Source: Liolophura sinensis (Eukaryota > Mollusca > Polyplacophora > Chitonida > Chitonidae). From it: a stretch of DNA of 64,000 nucleotides. Shown piece after piece: positions 1 through 13,630 of the stretch (the stretch's first letter is position 1; every line of letters begins with the position of its first letter). The DNA is taken from assembly GCF_032854445.1 (NCBI RefSeq), contig NC_088297.1, positions 14,863,039-14,927,038 on the forward strand, written 5' to 3'. Under the pieces are notes generated by a model. The model was not told where the DNA came from. It made no database searches and worked only from the letters and a program-made list of their open reading frames with translations. Made by a program: the position numbers and the translations under genes.

Positions 1-187
1 GGAGTCAAGATTTTGTTACAGGTTTCTGTAATCCTATCCTGTCTCTGGGATGAGTCAGGTTTTGTTACATTGTCAGTACATTTTTACAATTTTCTCTATA
101 CTTGTATCCCCTTTGGAGAAAGAGTCAGGGTATGGTTACAGTTTTCTCTGTCCTCTGAAGTACCCACTGAGGTTGTCTTTGGAAGAT

Positions 188-456
188 TTTTTTTTTTTTT
201 TTTGATTGGTGTTTTACGCCGTACTCAAGAATATATCACTTATACGACAGCAGCCAGCATTATGGTGGTTGGAAACCGAGCAGAACGCGGGGGAAACCCT
301 CAACCATCCGCAGGTTGCTGGCAGACCTTCCCACTTACGACCGGAGAGGAAGCCAGCATGAGCTGGACTTGAACTCACAGCGACCGCATTGTTGAGAGGC
401 TCCTGGGTCATTATGCTGCGCTAGCGCGCTAACCGACTGAGCCACGGAGGTCCCTA
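188..456 (-). repeat. SINE A, full length
   Basis: tRNA-like head (A-box TGGCTCAGTCGG; B-box-like GAGTTCAAGTCC), core and short T-run tail in reverse orientation. It is flanked by a 14-bp direct duplication, TGTCTTTGGAAGAT at 174-187 and 457-470. This is a clean insertion and defines the family ends. Likely one of the molluscan core-SINE families; exact family not asserted. Confidence 0.92.
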
Positions 457-929
457 TGTCTTTGGAAGATCAAGACTGTTGAAATTTTTAATATTGTATG
501 TGGAGGATATGCAGAGAATGTTTTCATGGTATGTGGTAACACCGTTCATGGAAAATAATGTATTTGTTACAGAATAAATTATTTCACCGTTACCATATCT
601 TCTTGTGTGTTTGTAAATGTGACTGATGGAGATGCTGTTGTCTTAATGTGGCTTCTGGCCTCGAGGATATGAAATAGGCGAAAGAAATGTGCTAGAAACA
701 CTTGTTCCTTAAAAGTTTCTGTTTGGTAAATTATTACGGTAGAGGGCCCAGTTGTTCAAAACTGTTTAAGACTCAATACCAGATTTAACTTTAAACCAAG
801 TCTTCAGTTTAGTAATTTGCCCAAAAATAATTGTGTAACAGTGTGTTCAATATGAACTAAATTTGATGCTGTTATGCTTTGACTTTGGAATACTACATTT
901 GCTGCTGAATTTGGCTAAAATCTCAAATA

Positions 930-1045
930 TACTCGCCCTGCCACAAGACACAGTATATGACCACACATCTAACGACTCCTCCTCGTCATAGGACTGAAAA
1001 ATTGCTAAGTACGAGACATAAAAACCCCAAGCATACGTCAACGCG
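930..1045 (+). repeat. SINE B, 3' part
   Basis: CACAAGACACAGTATATGAC, then CGACTCCTCCTCGTCATAGG and a diverged ACCCCAAGCA end. Member of the second family seen at 20.6, 57, 58.3 and 60.3 kb. Confidence 0.65.
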
Positions 1046-1112
1046 CAATTCTCAGTCATCACACAATCGTGACAACAGTCAGCTAATGCTTATGATTGTC
1101 TGGATGAAGTCG

Positions 1113-1384
1113 ATTTATTTATTTTTATTTATTTGAGTGGTATTTCACGCCGTACTCGAGAATATTTCACTTACACGACTGCGGCCAGCATTATGGTGGG
1201 AGGAAACTGGGCAGAGTTCAGGGGAAACCCTAGGCCATCCAAAGTTTGCTGGCAGGCCTTCCCACATACGGTCTGAGAGGAAGCCAGCATAAACTGGACT
1301 TGAACTCACAGCGACCACATTGGTGAGAGGCTCCTGGGTCATTACGCTGCACTAGCGCGCTAACCAACTGAGCCTCACAGCCCC
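1113..1384 (-). repeat. SINE A, full length
   Basis: Complete copy from the TTTATTTATT tail to the head (GAGCCTCACAGCCCC), diverged by scattered substitutions. Confidence 0.9.
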
Positions 1385-2087
1385 CTTTGGATGCAGTTGA
1401 CAGAGTAATAGAGTAAACAGAGACGAGTAAGAAAATTTTGTCATTTTTTATTGTGTGGCACAAGAAAAAGTATTCACTCTCAGAACTGTAGAAGATGCAC
1501 TGTACAAGGTAAGCAGGTTGTAATATTAAATACTATGTATAAACTGTAAATATGTAGAATTTGGAATGTGTAAATATGTCACCAGTAGAGACAATCATTT
1601 AAGTACACACATGTATACATGACACTGAAATATATTTTCTTGATGACCTTTGACTAAAACTAACAAGACCACAAAATAAGGACACTTCACCAAGCTACAT
1701 GTAAACATAAACATCTATGTGTTTGCACCAACTTCTTCGAATTTTTAGGGTAGATGTAAGAGTGCTAACAGCAAAAATATTACATTTCTTTCTTTTTCTT
1801 TTTTTTTTTTCTGAAGAGTAGTGGTATTTACTTGTTATTTGTTAGATGGACTGGCCATGTGAGAAAAGAGAAAAATAAGTATTCCAGGTACAACTTACAA
1901 TCTATCCTGGCTAAAAAGAGAAAACCAGATGCCCCCACAAAAGAAACTTTTAAACATATATTGGATGGTACCAATGCATGGAAATATAATAAAATTTGTT
2001 TACAAAGAAGCACTTCATCAAAATTGATTTTGAGCATAAAAATCGACATACTGCTTAATTTACATAATCTGTTAAGAGTATTTTTCT

Positions 2088-5000
2088 TTAAACGCGAGGC
2101 TCTCCAGCAGTCACCTGGGACTCGATTCCACACTCGTCTTGTCCGCGAAGGATTTTGAAGAAACCTGAAACAATTGTAGACAAAGACTGAAAACAAACAT
2201 GGACGATGGAGAACTCCTTCCCACCTTCAGCACAGCGACCTCAAAGCTATGAATGTTCCCTTCAGTTCAATTCCCACACAGCACTTTTTCGGCGTACATG
2301 TGCTCATTAAACACTTAGATAGTACCCAAGCATAGAAGAGTGACTGTTATACTGCGACTAAGTTCTCTTGGTACATGTACATCCAGTCAAGAGTCTTCTA
2401 TCATATCATTACAAAAGCAGAGTGACCTCCCTTTGTTCCACACATTGGTGTTTTTACTTCAACCTTTGGCTCAACTTAACTCAAGACCAGTTTCTCAAAG
2501 ATGTCCTACATGTATGCTTATCGCATGTATAGGACAATGGTACAGTAATAGTGACGTACAAAATACCACACTACAAAAGACAAACTGCTGTATTAGGGTG
2601 GTCTCACTATACCAGTATTCATTGTGGCAGATCACTATTCATAACTTTGAGCATCCCGGTTCCTCGCATAGACAATAAATGATGAATAGCCTGGAACTAA
2701 ATGCTGGCTTTTTTCTGATTTCTAAAGTTTAAAGAACTACAAGACAAAATATTTGAAGTTTAGGCACATTCTGATTATTTTTCCAGAAAAATTTCTTACC
2801 TAAAATCTATATTTTTCATTATTCATGTTAAATTCTTATTCAAGGCCTATCTCACCTCGGTTAAATTCGGTTTGATTTTGCCTCAGAAGATTTTTGGTGT
2901 TAACCTTTGGATCTTCTCCATACATATACGACTAATCATTTCATACAAGTTCATTTTAGGCTGCATGAAACTGTACTTGGGATAAATATTCTCCAGTTCT
3001 ACAAGCATCAAGCAACTTAAAAATGTTCCTCTTAGTTGAATTTTCTTTCACACAGCTATCCATAAAGCAAATGAGAAACAAATTTCTCCCAAGAGATGAC
3101 GTCAACACGGGTAAAGCTCGGGTTGCTTCTATAGGCATTAAGGCCCAGTTTCACAAAGAAGTCGCACATGTACGATAATTGTACATATAGGACAATGGTA
3201 CAGTAATTGGGATGTAGCAAATATCGTACGACAAATGTACCATAAAAAAAGTGTTGAATGCTGCCTTGTGAAACTCGGCCTTTAGATTTGAACCTGATTT
3301 TCATTTCTCCCTTGAAAGACTAAAAGCTCTATGTGTGAATAATAAAAAAAATCCTATTTTGGTAAGTCACCAGTTTAGCACTGTAAACAGTTTTAGAGAT
3401 AAGACACAGTTTTGCTATTATGTATAAGACAGATTCACGATCCTGGGGCCTGTAAATTGGCCCCAAGCATGTGTGCCAAGCTAGTTATAAATTCCAAGGC
3501 TTTTCCTGGTTCAATTAGAGGCTTTTCCAGGCTTGTTAAGGTCCTGAAAAAGTTTAAATTATCAGGCTTTTAAAGGTTTTCAATTTGCAGGCTTTTCAAG
3601 GTTTTCAACTTTCCAGGATTTTCAATCTGTTTATTTTCCATGCTTTTAAAGCTTTTCAACTTCCAGGCTTTTCTAGGCCCTGTAAAAACCCTGTTACTCT
3701 ATCCACACACACTAACCGTTATCGCCCCAGTCTGAGTTCCAGGAGTTAGCGACCAGCCAGTATGGGGTGTTATTCTCGGTGCCCCAGCCGAGGATCTTGA
3801 TAGCATGACCCCCAAGGGCTGCCCCAGACTCATGTTTATAGACACCTGAAAAACAGACACATACACTAAAATGAACATCAAAAATGCCCTTTTTACATGG
3901 CCAGAGTAATAAACTGGGTTAAACACAAAAGTCACTACATGTATGAGCAAGTCTGTCATCAGCCATAAGAAAACAATACAGCAATGAACTGGCCTAAATC
4001 TGACCACATGAAAAGACAAAATAATTTCAGTTTTGAAGTATATTTTATATTTCTTAATAACCTCCCTATTTTTACTAGGTATACTTTCCGTCAATAGTCC
4101 AGAATGATGCCACCAGAGAATACACTGGAATGCGAAACTGATTTAGCAGCCCCAGTTAGCAGTCTCCTCACAAACAAAGTTGTTTTGACAGATATTATGA
4201 GAGCGACATTAACCACTGAAATAGATAGAAAATAAACATACCACTCTTGTAGTTGGGGAAGTCGGCATAGACGGTGAAGGCAGCCTCCACGGGTCCATTT
4301 GTCATAATCTCTGTTTGAATCTGGGTAACTTCTCTCTTGATGGAGTATGCAGATGTACCTGTAACAACAACATTGGTCGCTTAGTTTTGAAACTTCAAGA
4401 TTTACTTACAGGATACAAGAAAAAGGAATGCTGAAACAAAAATTAAGGTTTTAAGGGAAATGAAGAATGTCATGCAAAAAAGAAAAATTCACTTTCACGC
4501 ATATTTTACAGCTCTTAATTACCAGTTTTATGCATATTTTCTGTCAATATCGGTTGTCAGACATTTTCAAGAATGACGCAAAAACGAAGAACTTAATGGG
4601 AACTTTGGCTGATTTTAAAATCCCTCATTTGGACCCTTAATTTACCACCACCCTCCTCCACCAAACAATTAAATTAACAGGTCTGCATGGAATGGCATGC
4701 TTTGCCTTCACCAACTGTCACTCTGTTCTCAGCCTATGAAAAAGGGCAAGCTGCAGCACTGTATCTTGCCTTACTAACCCTACAATCTACGGTTCAATAA
4801 GAACTCCTGTTTCCAACACTAAAAAATGAAATCTGCATTAATGCCATACATTCATATAGCCTCGTACCTGATTTGACTGGATGTACCCAAGTTTGAGGAC
4901 GCATGTTTTCACTACAGCTATGTTTTGAGCCACCTTTCATACACTGGGTACCCCGTCAATCTCCACCTCTTCAACTGAAACCCGCCATATACTGCCATAT

Positions 5001-8000
5001 ATAGCATTGTTTTTGACTGACCCAAATGCACTCAATTTTGTTCATTCTATACACCATATATTCCTTCAAGTGGAGAGACTTACCATAGTGCTTGTCGCTG
5101 TTGTAGGTATTGTTATAACTAGACTCGCATTTCTTCTCACACCTGGGCGTGGGTTGCTCTCCCTTGGAGCAAGGTGCCAAGTGACCTATCACATGATGAT
5201 CGCAGGCTTTGATGGTGTATGGACGACAACCCTGGAAAAAAACAAAAACAAATATACTAACCACTACACGTTATGATTGGTCAGATTTGTTCATGTTGTT
5301 GAGCTCAGAGTTTAAACTGCTGACAAAACCAACAATGCAATTACTAATATTCAACGCCATGTTAAAAAATGGCGGGTTGATTTTTTTATGTTGTTGAGAC
5401 AAGTGCAAGCTGCATGTGGTGGGATGCCATAGTATTGCACAAAAGGGGATATATACTTCAGGGCTTAAAGCTGACATTGTCAACTGAACAAATCACAAAG
5501 GGAGATCACTCTGGCACCCACTGAAGCTGACATTGTCTACAATGTAATAATAACGAAAATCAGTTCTCTTAAGTAACCTATAAAAGTAATTAATTTGTGA
5601 GCTTTTTATGGTTCTACATGTAGTTGAAGAATTGACAATGGGAGATCACTCTTCCATCCATTACCTGGTGTGAGTCATACTGTCCTCCTGTCACCAAACC
5701 ATCCTTCTCGAAGTATTCCCAGGCAGCACTGAGGAAGCCACCATTGCACCTACAGGGGGAGACAGATCAAGATTGTGGCTGGAGTACTTATTACACTATT
5801 TTGTATTTTTGCAAAAGCTATATATCAGTTACTTCCCTTTTTGAGGATTTACCTCCCTTGATGGCAGGCAAGCCTATTCACCCTTTATTTTAGCATTAAA
5901 ACATATTTTGAACCATGCAAAATTATGTTGTCAGTTTCTCAATTTTCCTGAGGATGACTTCATTTTAGTCAAAGTATTGAGACAGTCACAATGAATTTCC
6001 TTGGAGCTCTTTTCATTTTTACCAATGCAGTTGCTGTAAGTTCAAGTCCAGCTCATTCTGGCTTCCTCTCCGGTCCTACATGGGAAGGTCTGCCAGCAAC
6101 CCGTTGATGGTCATGGGTTTCTCACGGGCTCTGCCCGGTTTCCTCCCACCATAATGATGGTCACCGTCATATAAGTGAAATGTTCTTGAGTATGGCATAA
6201 AACACCAATCAAATAAATAAATACTAAGGTGTTCAGTGAATCAACTACATCAAAATACACATAATCATGTAGACTAAGGCTGAAAAATGCAACCAGAACT
6301 GTTTTGCACATTATTGTATTCCACCTAAAGTTGGTATGTAAAACTACATTTTATTAAGCCCAGAAAGGTTTTAACATTACTTTTGATGCTAACACTTCAA
6401 TTCTTCTGATAATAAATTAATCAAGTGTACTTTATAAAATTCTCCTCAAAAGTGCCCCAATTAAATTGGATAAAACTATCAGAATCAAGCAAAATGTGTC
6501 ACTTGAAAATTATGCTAATGTTCAGGTGAAGTACAGAATTTGCAATACTGGTATACATAACTATACACTTTATTGTATCACTTCAATCACCTTAACATGT
6601 ACAGTTTAAAACTTAAAGGAAAAGACCTCTAAACATCGAAGTAAGCATCACTAAATAGACCACTTTAAATTATGCATACATATACATTCACTTATTGTTT
6701 TTTTAAGATTTTTTTGAAAAGAGTGAAAGGCACTCAAACCGTTGAATTCTAAGGTGGGCTTTATGGACCATACTATCAGAGGTTAGAAACTCTGACGTTA
6801 CAGAAAGTTTATCCATTTCTAATCACGACACTGAATATTGGAATAACTGTTTTTAGTTTATCATTTTCAGAGGCCACACCAGTTAAAACTTTTAAACGTT
6901 TTGCACGGCAGAATCAATCTTTTTTCAATGTCGGAAAAAGGTATATAAATAAAACTGGTTAAATCATTTAATTTGTAGGAAATGTGGACTGCACCAGCAA
7001 CTGTTCCTGTTAAAACATATATTCACGTGTTGTGATCAGAAAACTACGAAAATCTAAAAAATCATAAATGTATCAAGAAAGGGGAAAAACGAAAATGGAG
7101 GATTTTCAATTTTATTTTATTCCCTTTCGGATTTTTCAGTGTTCGCTCGCCCGTAACACAAAAAAAAATGCCTGCACAGGAAAATCAGGAAAAAATACTG
7201 TGTTGGGCAAAGGTCAAATGAAGGTCAAATGGCAATGTCAGGATGGACCTTTTAAGGCGAGTGAAAAGGGAGATAACACTTGGATTAATTCAACACTTAT
7301 GGTAAATGCCTACACATTCGATCAGAACAATCAGAAGGAAAAGGTTCAATTGAAGGTTAAACAGCAAGGCAGAGGTCAATTATTCTCAGCAAAAGTCAGA
7401 GTACAAGCGTCATGGGTGAATGACAAGGCAAAGTGACTGGCTGGCAGAAGAACTTGACTTACCCAAACCCGCAGGCGTGACAACAAGACAGAAGATCCTC
7501 AGCAGAAATGTGAAAGTTTTCTGCATTACCAGATTTTATGCAAATTCTGTCACTCATAGACTCCACGGCCCCAAAAGCCTGCAAAATAGAGTAAATAAAA
7601 AAGGAAAAGTGAATTACTGACAAGAAACAAAGACACCTCACTTTCTCAAGTGGATATTTAACTATACTGTACTCCCAGGAACCTTATGTCATCACTAAAT
7701 AAAAATTTGTTCTCAAGCAAGAACGTTGTCTGCTGTTACTTACTGTTAAATAATGAGGGTGTAAACAATGGCTTTCTAGGGGGGAAAAAAGCAGAAAAAT
7801 GACCACGAAAAAATCTGAGTGTGTGAAGTAACAACAGCCAGTGATAAGACACAGTCAGTAAGAAAATATAGTACTACATAAAAAAACTATACTGAAGATT
7901 CTTGTCAAAAAATCAATTAGCACAAATCCAATCACATTTTTACTAATATTTTAGAATAGCCCACACAATTTCCTTTCACAAAAATTCAACGTCGTCTGTG

Positions 8001-11000
8001 CATATGTTACTGTCCAACATTGGTTCCAAAAATTTATACATGTAAAGTAGGTTACATTGTGACTTTCTTACACTTCAGAATCATGTTAACAATGAAAATA
8101 GTAGAGGTAACAGTCTGATATTTACTGAAATACAATAATTTGAGCTGTTCTGCATTGGTAAATATATAGAAAATTTGAAAAAGGCCTCCTCTGAATTACC
8201 TCCCTTGTCATATCAGCAGGTATAATGTAAGGCAACACAGGTGATATCTTACCTACATGTAATTCTGTAAGACGGCCCAGAAGCTAGAGACCACATGATC
8301 TCCTTAGTAAGAGATAGCGTGGATGGTGAGTAACATGTCTGCATATTGCTATCGCAAAGGGAAATAGCCGTTTCTGAATCGCTGTCACCCATAGTGTATT
8401 TGTTTGATTTGTATAATTTTCAGCTTTCCAGATAGTCTGAGTATTTCTATAGAGCTTATCCGATGTTTTTTTTTGTACACCCAGGGCCTACTGATTGATG
8501 GAGGGGCAAACATGGGGGTATTTTCCAATGCTTCTACATAGTGTGGCTAAATGTATGTCATTTTCACTTGCACTACAGCAATCAGAAGACCTCCTACTTC
8601 TGGGGCTTTACATTTCTACAATTTATAGGCTACACTTAGGTCACTATGAAGACAAATATTTGCTAAGTATAAAAACATGACATCAGCCATTGAGAGTTAG
8701 AAAATTTTCAAGAGATCTTACACGAAGTTCTTCAGCTTAGGTGGAAAATACATACATGTACATGTATCTAATAGAGTTTGCTGAAGCTGTCTGTTGTGGA
8801 TAATTTTTTAAATTACTTCTTCCTAATCTGTCTGAAAGCTTGTCTTCAACAAGCTTTTTAATACATGCCTTTTGAAAATTTATTTATTTGATTGGTGTTT
8901 TGTTTATTCATTTATTTATTAGATTAGCGTTTTACTCCGTACTCAAGAATATTTCACTTATATGACGGCCGCTAGCATTATGATAGGAGGAAACCGGGCA
9001 GAGACCGGCGAAAACCCACGACCATCCACAGGTTTCTGGCAGATCTTCCCACTTGATCGGTGTTTTATGCTGTACTCAAGAATGTTTCACATATATGATG
9101 GTGGTCAGCATTGTGGTGGGAGGAAATCGGGCAGAGCCTGGGGGAAACCCACTACCACCTGCAGTTTGCTGGCAGATCATGCCTTTTCATAAACTCTAAA
9201 CTCGCAATTAGCCATACATTTTCAAAGGACCCATACACCCACAGCCTTATCCTAAAAACACACCTTTTAAACGAGACAGTTATCTGAGAATCTTAAGTAG
9301 ACAACAGTTTTTATTTCCCTCCTCTTTGATCAAGTCACAAATTTCTCTGAACCAAGATAGTGATCTAAGTGAAGGAAATTTGGTTGACCCTTAGCTATTT
9401 ATGTAGAGAACAGTTTTTATTTCAATCTTCCGTGATATAATCACACATTTCATTGAAACCGGGTGGGGTGAGTCAGCTTCGGTGCATGTAATGTTACTGA
9501 AGGGAGAGAAGGCTCTGCAATCAGTATTACATGCACTTACATTTGTATTAATTGTTCATAAATACCATACTCAGCAACTTTCCGCCAATAAACATGCCAA
9601 ATTCAGGGTCAAATGCAAGAACATTCTTCACAGTTGCCTAAATCACAGCAAACCCTTTAATAGTCTCAGATTATGGAAAAAGTGCCCATGAAATTTAACC
9701 TGAATGTCTGAAAAATGTCCCCATAGTTATATGCACTGACAGTACTAAGATATATAAGTAATTTTTCAACAATAATTTGATATAAGGCTTAAGATCAGGT
9801 GTTGTAATACCTTGAAATATTTTAGCCTAAAGTTAGCTACTAAAAGGGTGCCCAAATTAAAAGGCTGTATTTGGCGAATGAAATGCCGGGGGAAGACAAG
9901 CGGTCTTTTACCAACGTTAGACCGCGCTAATGGCTAACGGTCAAACACTGAAAGAGGTAAGGTCTAGGTCTGAGTTACCTGCATAAACTCATCTTACAAA
10001 GTTAAAGTTGTATTATTCCAAAACTAGAGTCAAATTGTTTTCTTGTCTCTGGCTTGACTTACCCAGCAAGATCCGCATGACCCTTGATCCCTGACTTCTT
10101 TAATAGTTGGGCAGTTCGGCCACTGCTTGCGAGCGTCAAACGTGTCAGGGATGTCCATCAAAGTGGGGTGGACCTTGACAGGCAATTTGTGCCAAAAGGG
10201 GTCCTCCAAGGCACCACACAGCCTCTTAACCCCTGAGACAGTCCATCCCTCAAAGCTACGGCCAGCCTGTCAAATACAAAATACTGCTCAATTACAGGCC
10301 AAAAATAAAAAACATCACAAAGGTGACCTTATCTACAATGCCAAACTTAAATTTATTTATTTATTTGATTGGTGATTTACACTGTACTCAAGAATATTTC
10401 ACTTATACAACGGCGGCCAGCATTATGGTGGGAGGAAACCGGGCAGAGCCCAGGGGAAACCCATGACCAGCCAGCATAAGCTGGACTTGAACTCACAGTG
10501 ACGGCATTGGTGACAGGCTCCTGGGTCACTACGCTGTGCTAGCGCACTAACCAACTGACCCACGGAGGCCCCGCCAAACTTAAAAAGTACACCACATTTC
10601 CATGCCAAAATAAAAACAACACAACATTTACAATATGGGCCACAATTAGACAAATACCTCATTTATAAGCCAAAAATAAACAGAACATATATTTTACAAG
10701 TTGTTTGTTTGGGGTAACTTTATATGCAAATATTGGGATGGGCTTGATTTCTCTTTTTTTCTTTTTTTTAAAGAAAAATGAATAATTCTTTGAGTATTAC
10801 ATGTGCACATGAAACTTATTAAAATTTTTGGTGATTTCAAAAAAGAAAAAAAGCCACGAGTTAAAATATGACTTTTTTAAGGGAATCCCAGCAGATTCTT
10901 GTAATTTTAGCTTATAACAACAGTTACATAACGAGAATCAGATTCCCTGATTACCATCGAAAGTAAAAACCCTACAGGGAGAGTTGTATTTCTGACATAT

Positions 11001-11942
11001 CATGTAGATTTATTTGATTGGTGTTTTACGCCGTACTCAAGAATATTTCACTTATACAACGGCGACCAGCTTTATGGTGGGTGGAAACCGGGCACAGCTC
11101 GGGGGAAACCCACGCCCATCCGCAGGTTGCTTGCAGACCTTCCCATTTACGGCCGGAGAGGAAGCCAGCATGAGCTGGACTTGAACTCACAGCGACCGCA
11201 TTGGTGAGAGGCTCCTGGGTCATTACGCTGCGCTAACCGACTGAGCCACGGAGGCCCCCACACTGTAGATACATGGAAGTTATTGTGATCGGTACATTTG
11301 CACTCTGCAGGCACGTGACTGGAGTGCTTGATGTGAAAAAGACGTAAATTTGATTTTAGCATAAATAATCAAATACATATATATATATTTCATTATCTAC
11401 ACTAAAATTGTATTACATAGATTTTACTTGTTTTAGGTAAGGAATTCTTTCTGTAAAAGTACTTGTAATTTAGTGTCTTCTTTAGAAATCTGCAGAAATC
11501 GTCATTTTGCCCGTTTAGCTCCATTACCCTAATTCTTCATCTTTTTCGCTTATCAAAGATCAACTTTCAGTGCAATTTATGCACATTTTAATTTGATTTT
11601 AAATAGAGACAAAACTACAACTGGTAGGATTTGCCGGGTTTCAACACTTTACAAAAAGTACAACTTTATCAGTCAACGCTGAAAAATGCCTTCAGAATAT
11701 GCTTGAATGAAAACCTTGCCAACATGCAAAGACAATTACAGCAGTCATTCGTCCACTCCTGATCGTTGCCAGGAGATCGCGTGCTTGAAACCAAACGCAG
11801 TATTCACCTTCCATGTAGCACTAGGTTTTGTGTTGATATACTGGATCAGCTCATCTGAGAGAGGCTCAAAAGAGGGGTAATACTTGACACTGTGCGCAGA
11901 GGCCATGGCCACGAGTAGACAGCTCAGGATCAGGGATTTCAT
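2088..11942 (-). CDS. CTSB: Cathepsin B-like cysteine protease, complete 8-exon gene
   Basis: Papain-family (C1A) lysosomal or secreted protease. Coding exons in order: 11942-11808, 10266-10063, 7578-7463, 5749-5665, 5231-5084, 4358-4242, 3845-3717, 2164-2088. All junctions are GT-AG and the phases join to 336 codons plus TAA, the usual cathepsin B length. Residues 1-17 form a signal peptide; a propeptide with [10 protein letters not shown] follows. The active-site Cys112 lies in DQGSCGSCW, His282 in [11 protein letters not shown], and Asn302 in [16 protein letters not shown] and the occluding-loop segment [12 protein letters not shown], with its His pair, separate cathepsin B from cathepsin L; the occluding loop gives dipeptidyl-carboxypeptidase activity in the family. 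An acceptor at 11961 just upstream of the ATG implies a further non-coding 5' exon that I could not place. Introns carry SINE copies. No disabling change seen. Confidence 0.95.
2484..2604. repeat. Relative of the GGCCCAGTTTCAC inverted-repeat element
   Basis: Shares the interior ATAGGACAATGGTACAGTAA and a CCAGTTTCTCAAAG end with 3140-3282; the other end is diverged. Confidence 0.5.
3140..3282. repeat. Short inverted-repeat (MITE-like) element
   Basis: Ends AAGGCCCAGTTTCACAAAG and its imperfect mirror CTTGTGAAACTCGGCCTT. The interior has GGACAATGGTACAGTAAT. Related copies at about 2484-2604 and 54061-54160. Confidence 0.65.
3490..3690. repeat. Degenerate minisatellite
   Basis: Repeats of AGGCTTTTCAAGGTTTTCAA, about 20-30 bp each, in the last cathepsin B intron. 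Confidence 0.65.
6021..6223 (+). repeat. SINE A, head-truncated
   Basis: Starts inside the tRNA-like head at ACCAATGCAG and runs through the core to CAAATAAATAAAT. It lies in the intron after cathepsin B exon 3. Confidence 0.88.
8876..9187 (-). repeat. Two head-to-tail partial SINE A copies
   Basis: The first copy (tails from 8876, core to about 9050) is followed at once by a second (9053-9187) starting GATCGGTGTTTTATGCTGTA. Two tail starts in tandem (8880 and 8910) suggest further nested truncation. Confidence 0.85.
10352..10572 (-). repeat. SINE A with internal deletion
   Basis: Flanked by the 12-bp duplication GCCAAACTTAAA (10340-10351 and 10573-10584). Roughly 45 bp of core is missing after CCCATGACCA. 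The head is complete. Confidence 0.9.
11010..11263 (-). repeat. SINE A, nearly full length
   Basis: Flanked by TGTAGAT (11003-11009 and 11264-11270). Lies in cathepsin B intron 1. Confidence 0.88.
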
Positions 11943-11960
11943 GTTCACTGATAATTATAC
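11943..11960 (-). other. 5' UTR part of cathepsin B coding exon 1, with upstream acceptor
   Basis: A pyrimidine-containing tract ending in CAG at 11961-11963 lies 19 bases upstream of the ATG at 11942. This suggests the start codon sits in the second exon of the transcript. The first exon and the promoter are presumably between about 12 and 17 kb but are not recognisable by eye. Confidence 0.5.
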
Positions 11961-12237
11961 CTGTCAAAGGTAAATAGAGAATGTATGAATATCTACGTTT
12001 ACATCTACAATTATAAACTAACCATATAATGGCTGAAAAATTGTACGATGTAAAACCTCAAGCACACATACATTGACGCTACGAGTATTTGTTTTAATTC
12101 CTTACTTACTTGCGAATTCCAAGTGAAATGAAGCTTTTTCCAATAAATAGGATTAAAAAAAATGATTTGTTTTTTTCTTTTCAGTTGGTGCTTAACTTGT
12201 ATTCTTAGTCCACTTAAATTTTATATATTTGTTTTTT

Positions 12238-12300
12238 TTTTATTTATTTGATTGGTGTCTTACGTTGTACTCAAAACAATTTCACTTATCTGACTGCGGC
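12238..12300 (-). repeat. SINE A tail fragment
   Basis: TATTTATTTGATTGGTGTCT and the following CGTTGTACTC; only the 3' end remains. Confidence 0.7.
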
Positions 12301-13065
12301 TGTTTGTTTGTTTCACTACTCAGGAATTTAACCTCATACTCAGGAATTTTACACTTGCATCTACATGGTGGTCAGTTTTATGAGTGGAAGAATCCGGAAC
12401 ACTCGGAATAAACCTTTGACCTTTGGCAAGTTACTTATGAGCTTTCCCACAGATATATGTATATTATAGTGGTGGAAGACAAGTGGTCTGCCATGGACAT
12501 ATAAATAAATCATATTGCACAATATTAAACCTGTTTGTCTGCATTTAAACATTTATGACTCATATATTGTGCTGCCTCACTTAAATGCTATGCATGGAAC
12601 AGAAGCAGCAGAACCCTTGGCAACTGGGAAGAAGTACCCTCCCCTCCCAGGTTCCACAGACCTCTTTAAGACATCTACCGTAACAAGCCCACCCAGTTGT
12701 AGTACATGGGCATACCAGCATACAGCCGACCAGTATTTGATCTCTCAAACATAACATTGATTGTTTATTCTTTTCTGAGTGCCACTCTGGAGAAGTTAAT
12801 TCCTTTTATACTGATTTTACAGTTTTTTCACAAGTGCAATGTATGACCAGATTGGGAATTGAACCTCCAGGTCAGCCACACCTGACTTTTTTTTGGTTAT
12901 CAAATTACTTCAAGTTCAAACATTTGTCTATGAAGGCTTCACCTTGCTGAAAAATAATCCATTTTGGTGAATGTTATTTAAGTTGTCTTATCCATATCAA
13001 TGCTTGATTTCCAATTACCCAATATATAGTAGACCTACATTCCAGCCGGCCATGAGGAAAAAAGT

Positions 13066-13215
13066 CTGACAGCAACCTGCAGATGGTCATGGGTTTCCCC
13101 CAGGCTCTGCCCAGTTCCCTCCCACCATAATGCTGGCTGCCGTCGTATAAGTGAAATATTCTTTAGTCCGGCGTAAAACACCAGTCAAATAAATAAATAC
13201 ATAAATAAATACATT
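13066..13215 (+). repeat. SINE A, 3' half
   Basis: Core from CAGCAACCTGCAGATGGTC to an extended AAATAAATACATAAATAAAT tail. Confidence 0.85.
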
Positions 13216-13572
13216 CGAGCCATACGGTGGACACACACTGGTCGGATAATATGCGCCACTGTACACGTAAGATGAGCGTACAATCTGATCAGGATGTGCA
13301 TATCATGGGACTACCATGGTACCATTGTGGCCGGGTGATACAAGCATGATTTTACATCAGCACAACTGCTACATGTACTTGTAGTGAGTCAAAATGAAAA
13401 CTCTACAACAGTGTAACTATTTAGATGTCTGTAGATTATTTCCTGCAGCTAACGATAACATCACAGCATCATTCATCTAGGTTCCCAATCTGTACAAGCG
13501 TGTAAGATTAAAGTCTACACTGTATTAATATACGCTCAGAGTACATGTATGCATGCACAATAGTCCCCAGTA

Positions 13573-13630
13573 CTTATTTATTTATTTGGTTGGTGTTTTA
13601 TGCCCTACTCAAGAATATTTCACTTATACA
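13573..13630 (-). repeat. SINE A tail fragment
   Basis: TATTTATTTGGTTGGTGTTT to CACTTATACAATG; the remainder is absent. Confidence 0.75.

Larger units (their letters stand above)
471..2087. other. Region downstream of cathepsin B
   Basis: Contains SINE copies and presumably the cathepsin B 3' UTR from 2087 downward. No convincing poly(A) signal was pinned down; a minus-strand ATAAA-containing stretch lies near 1446. Confidence 0.4.

Noticed and set aside
214-411. 65-codon frame beginning MTQEPLNNAV, repeated in several places
   Set aside because: It is the body of the main SINE, not a host gene; no evidence of coding constraint from these copies alone.
7068-7436. 122-codon plus-strand frame
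   Set aside because: Falls in a cathepsin B intron, has no recognisable domain and is rich in Lys/Gln as expected from purine-rich non-coding DNA.
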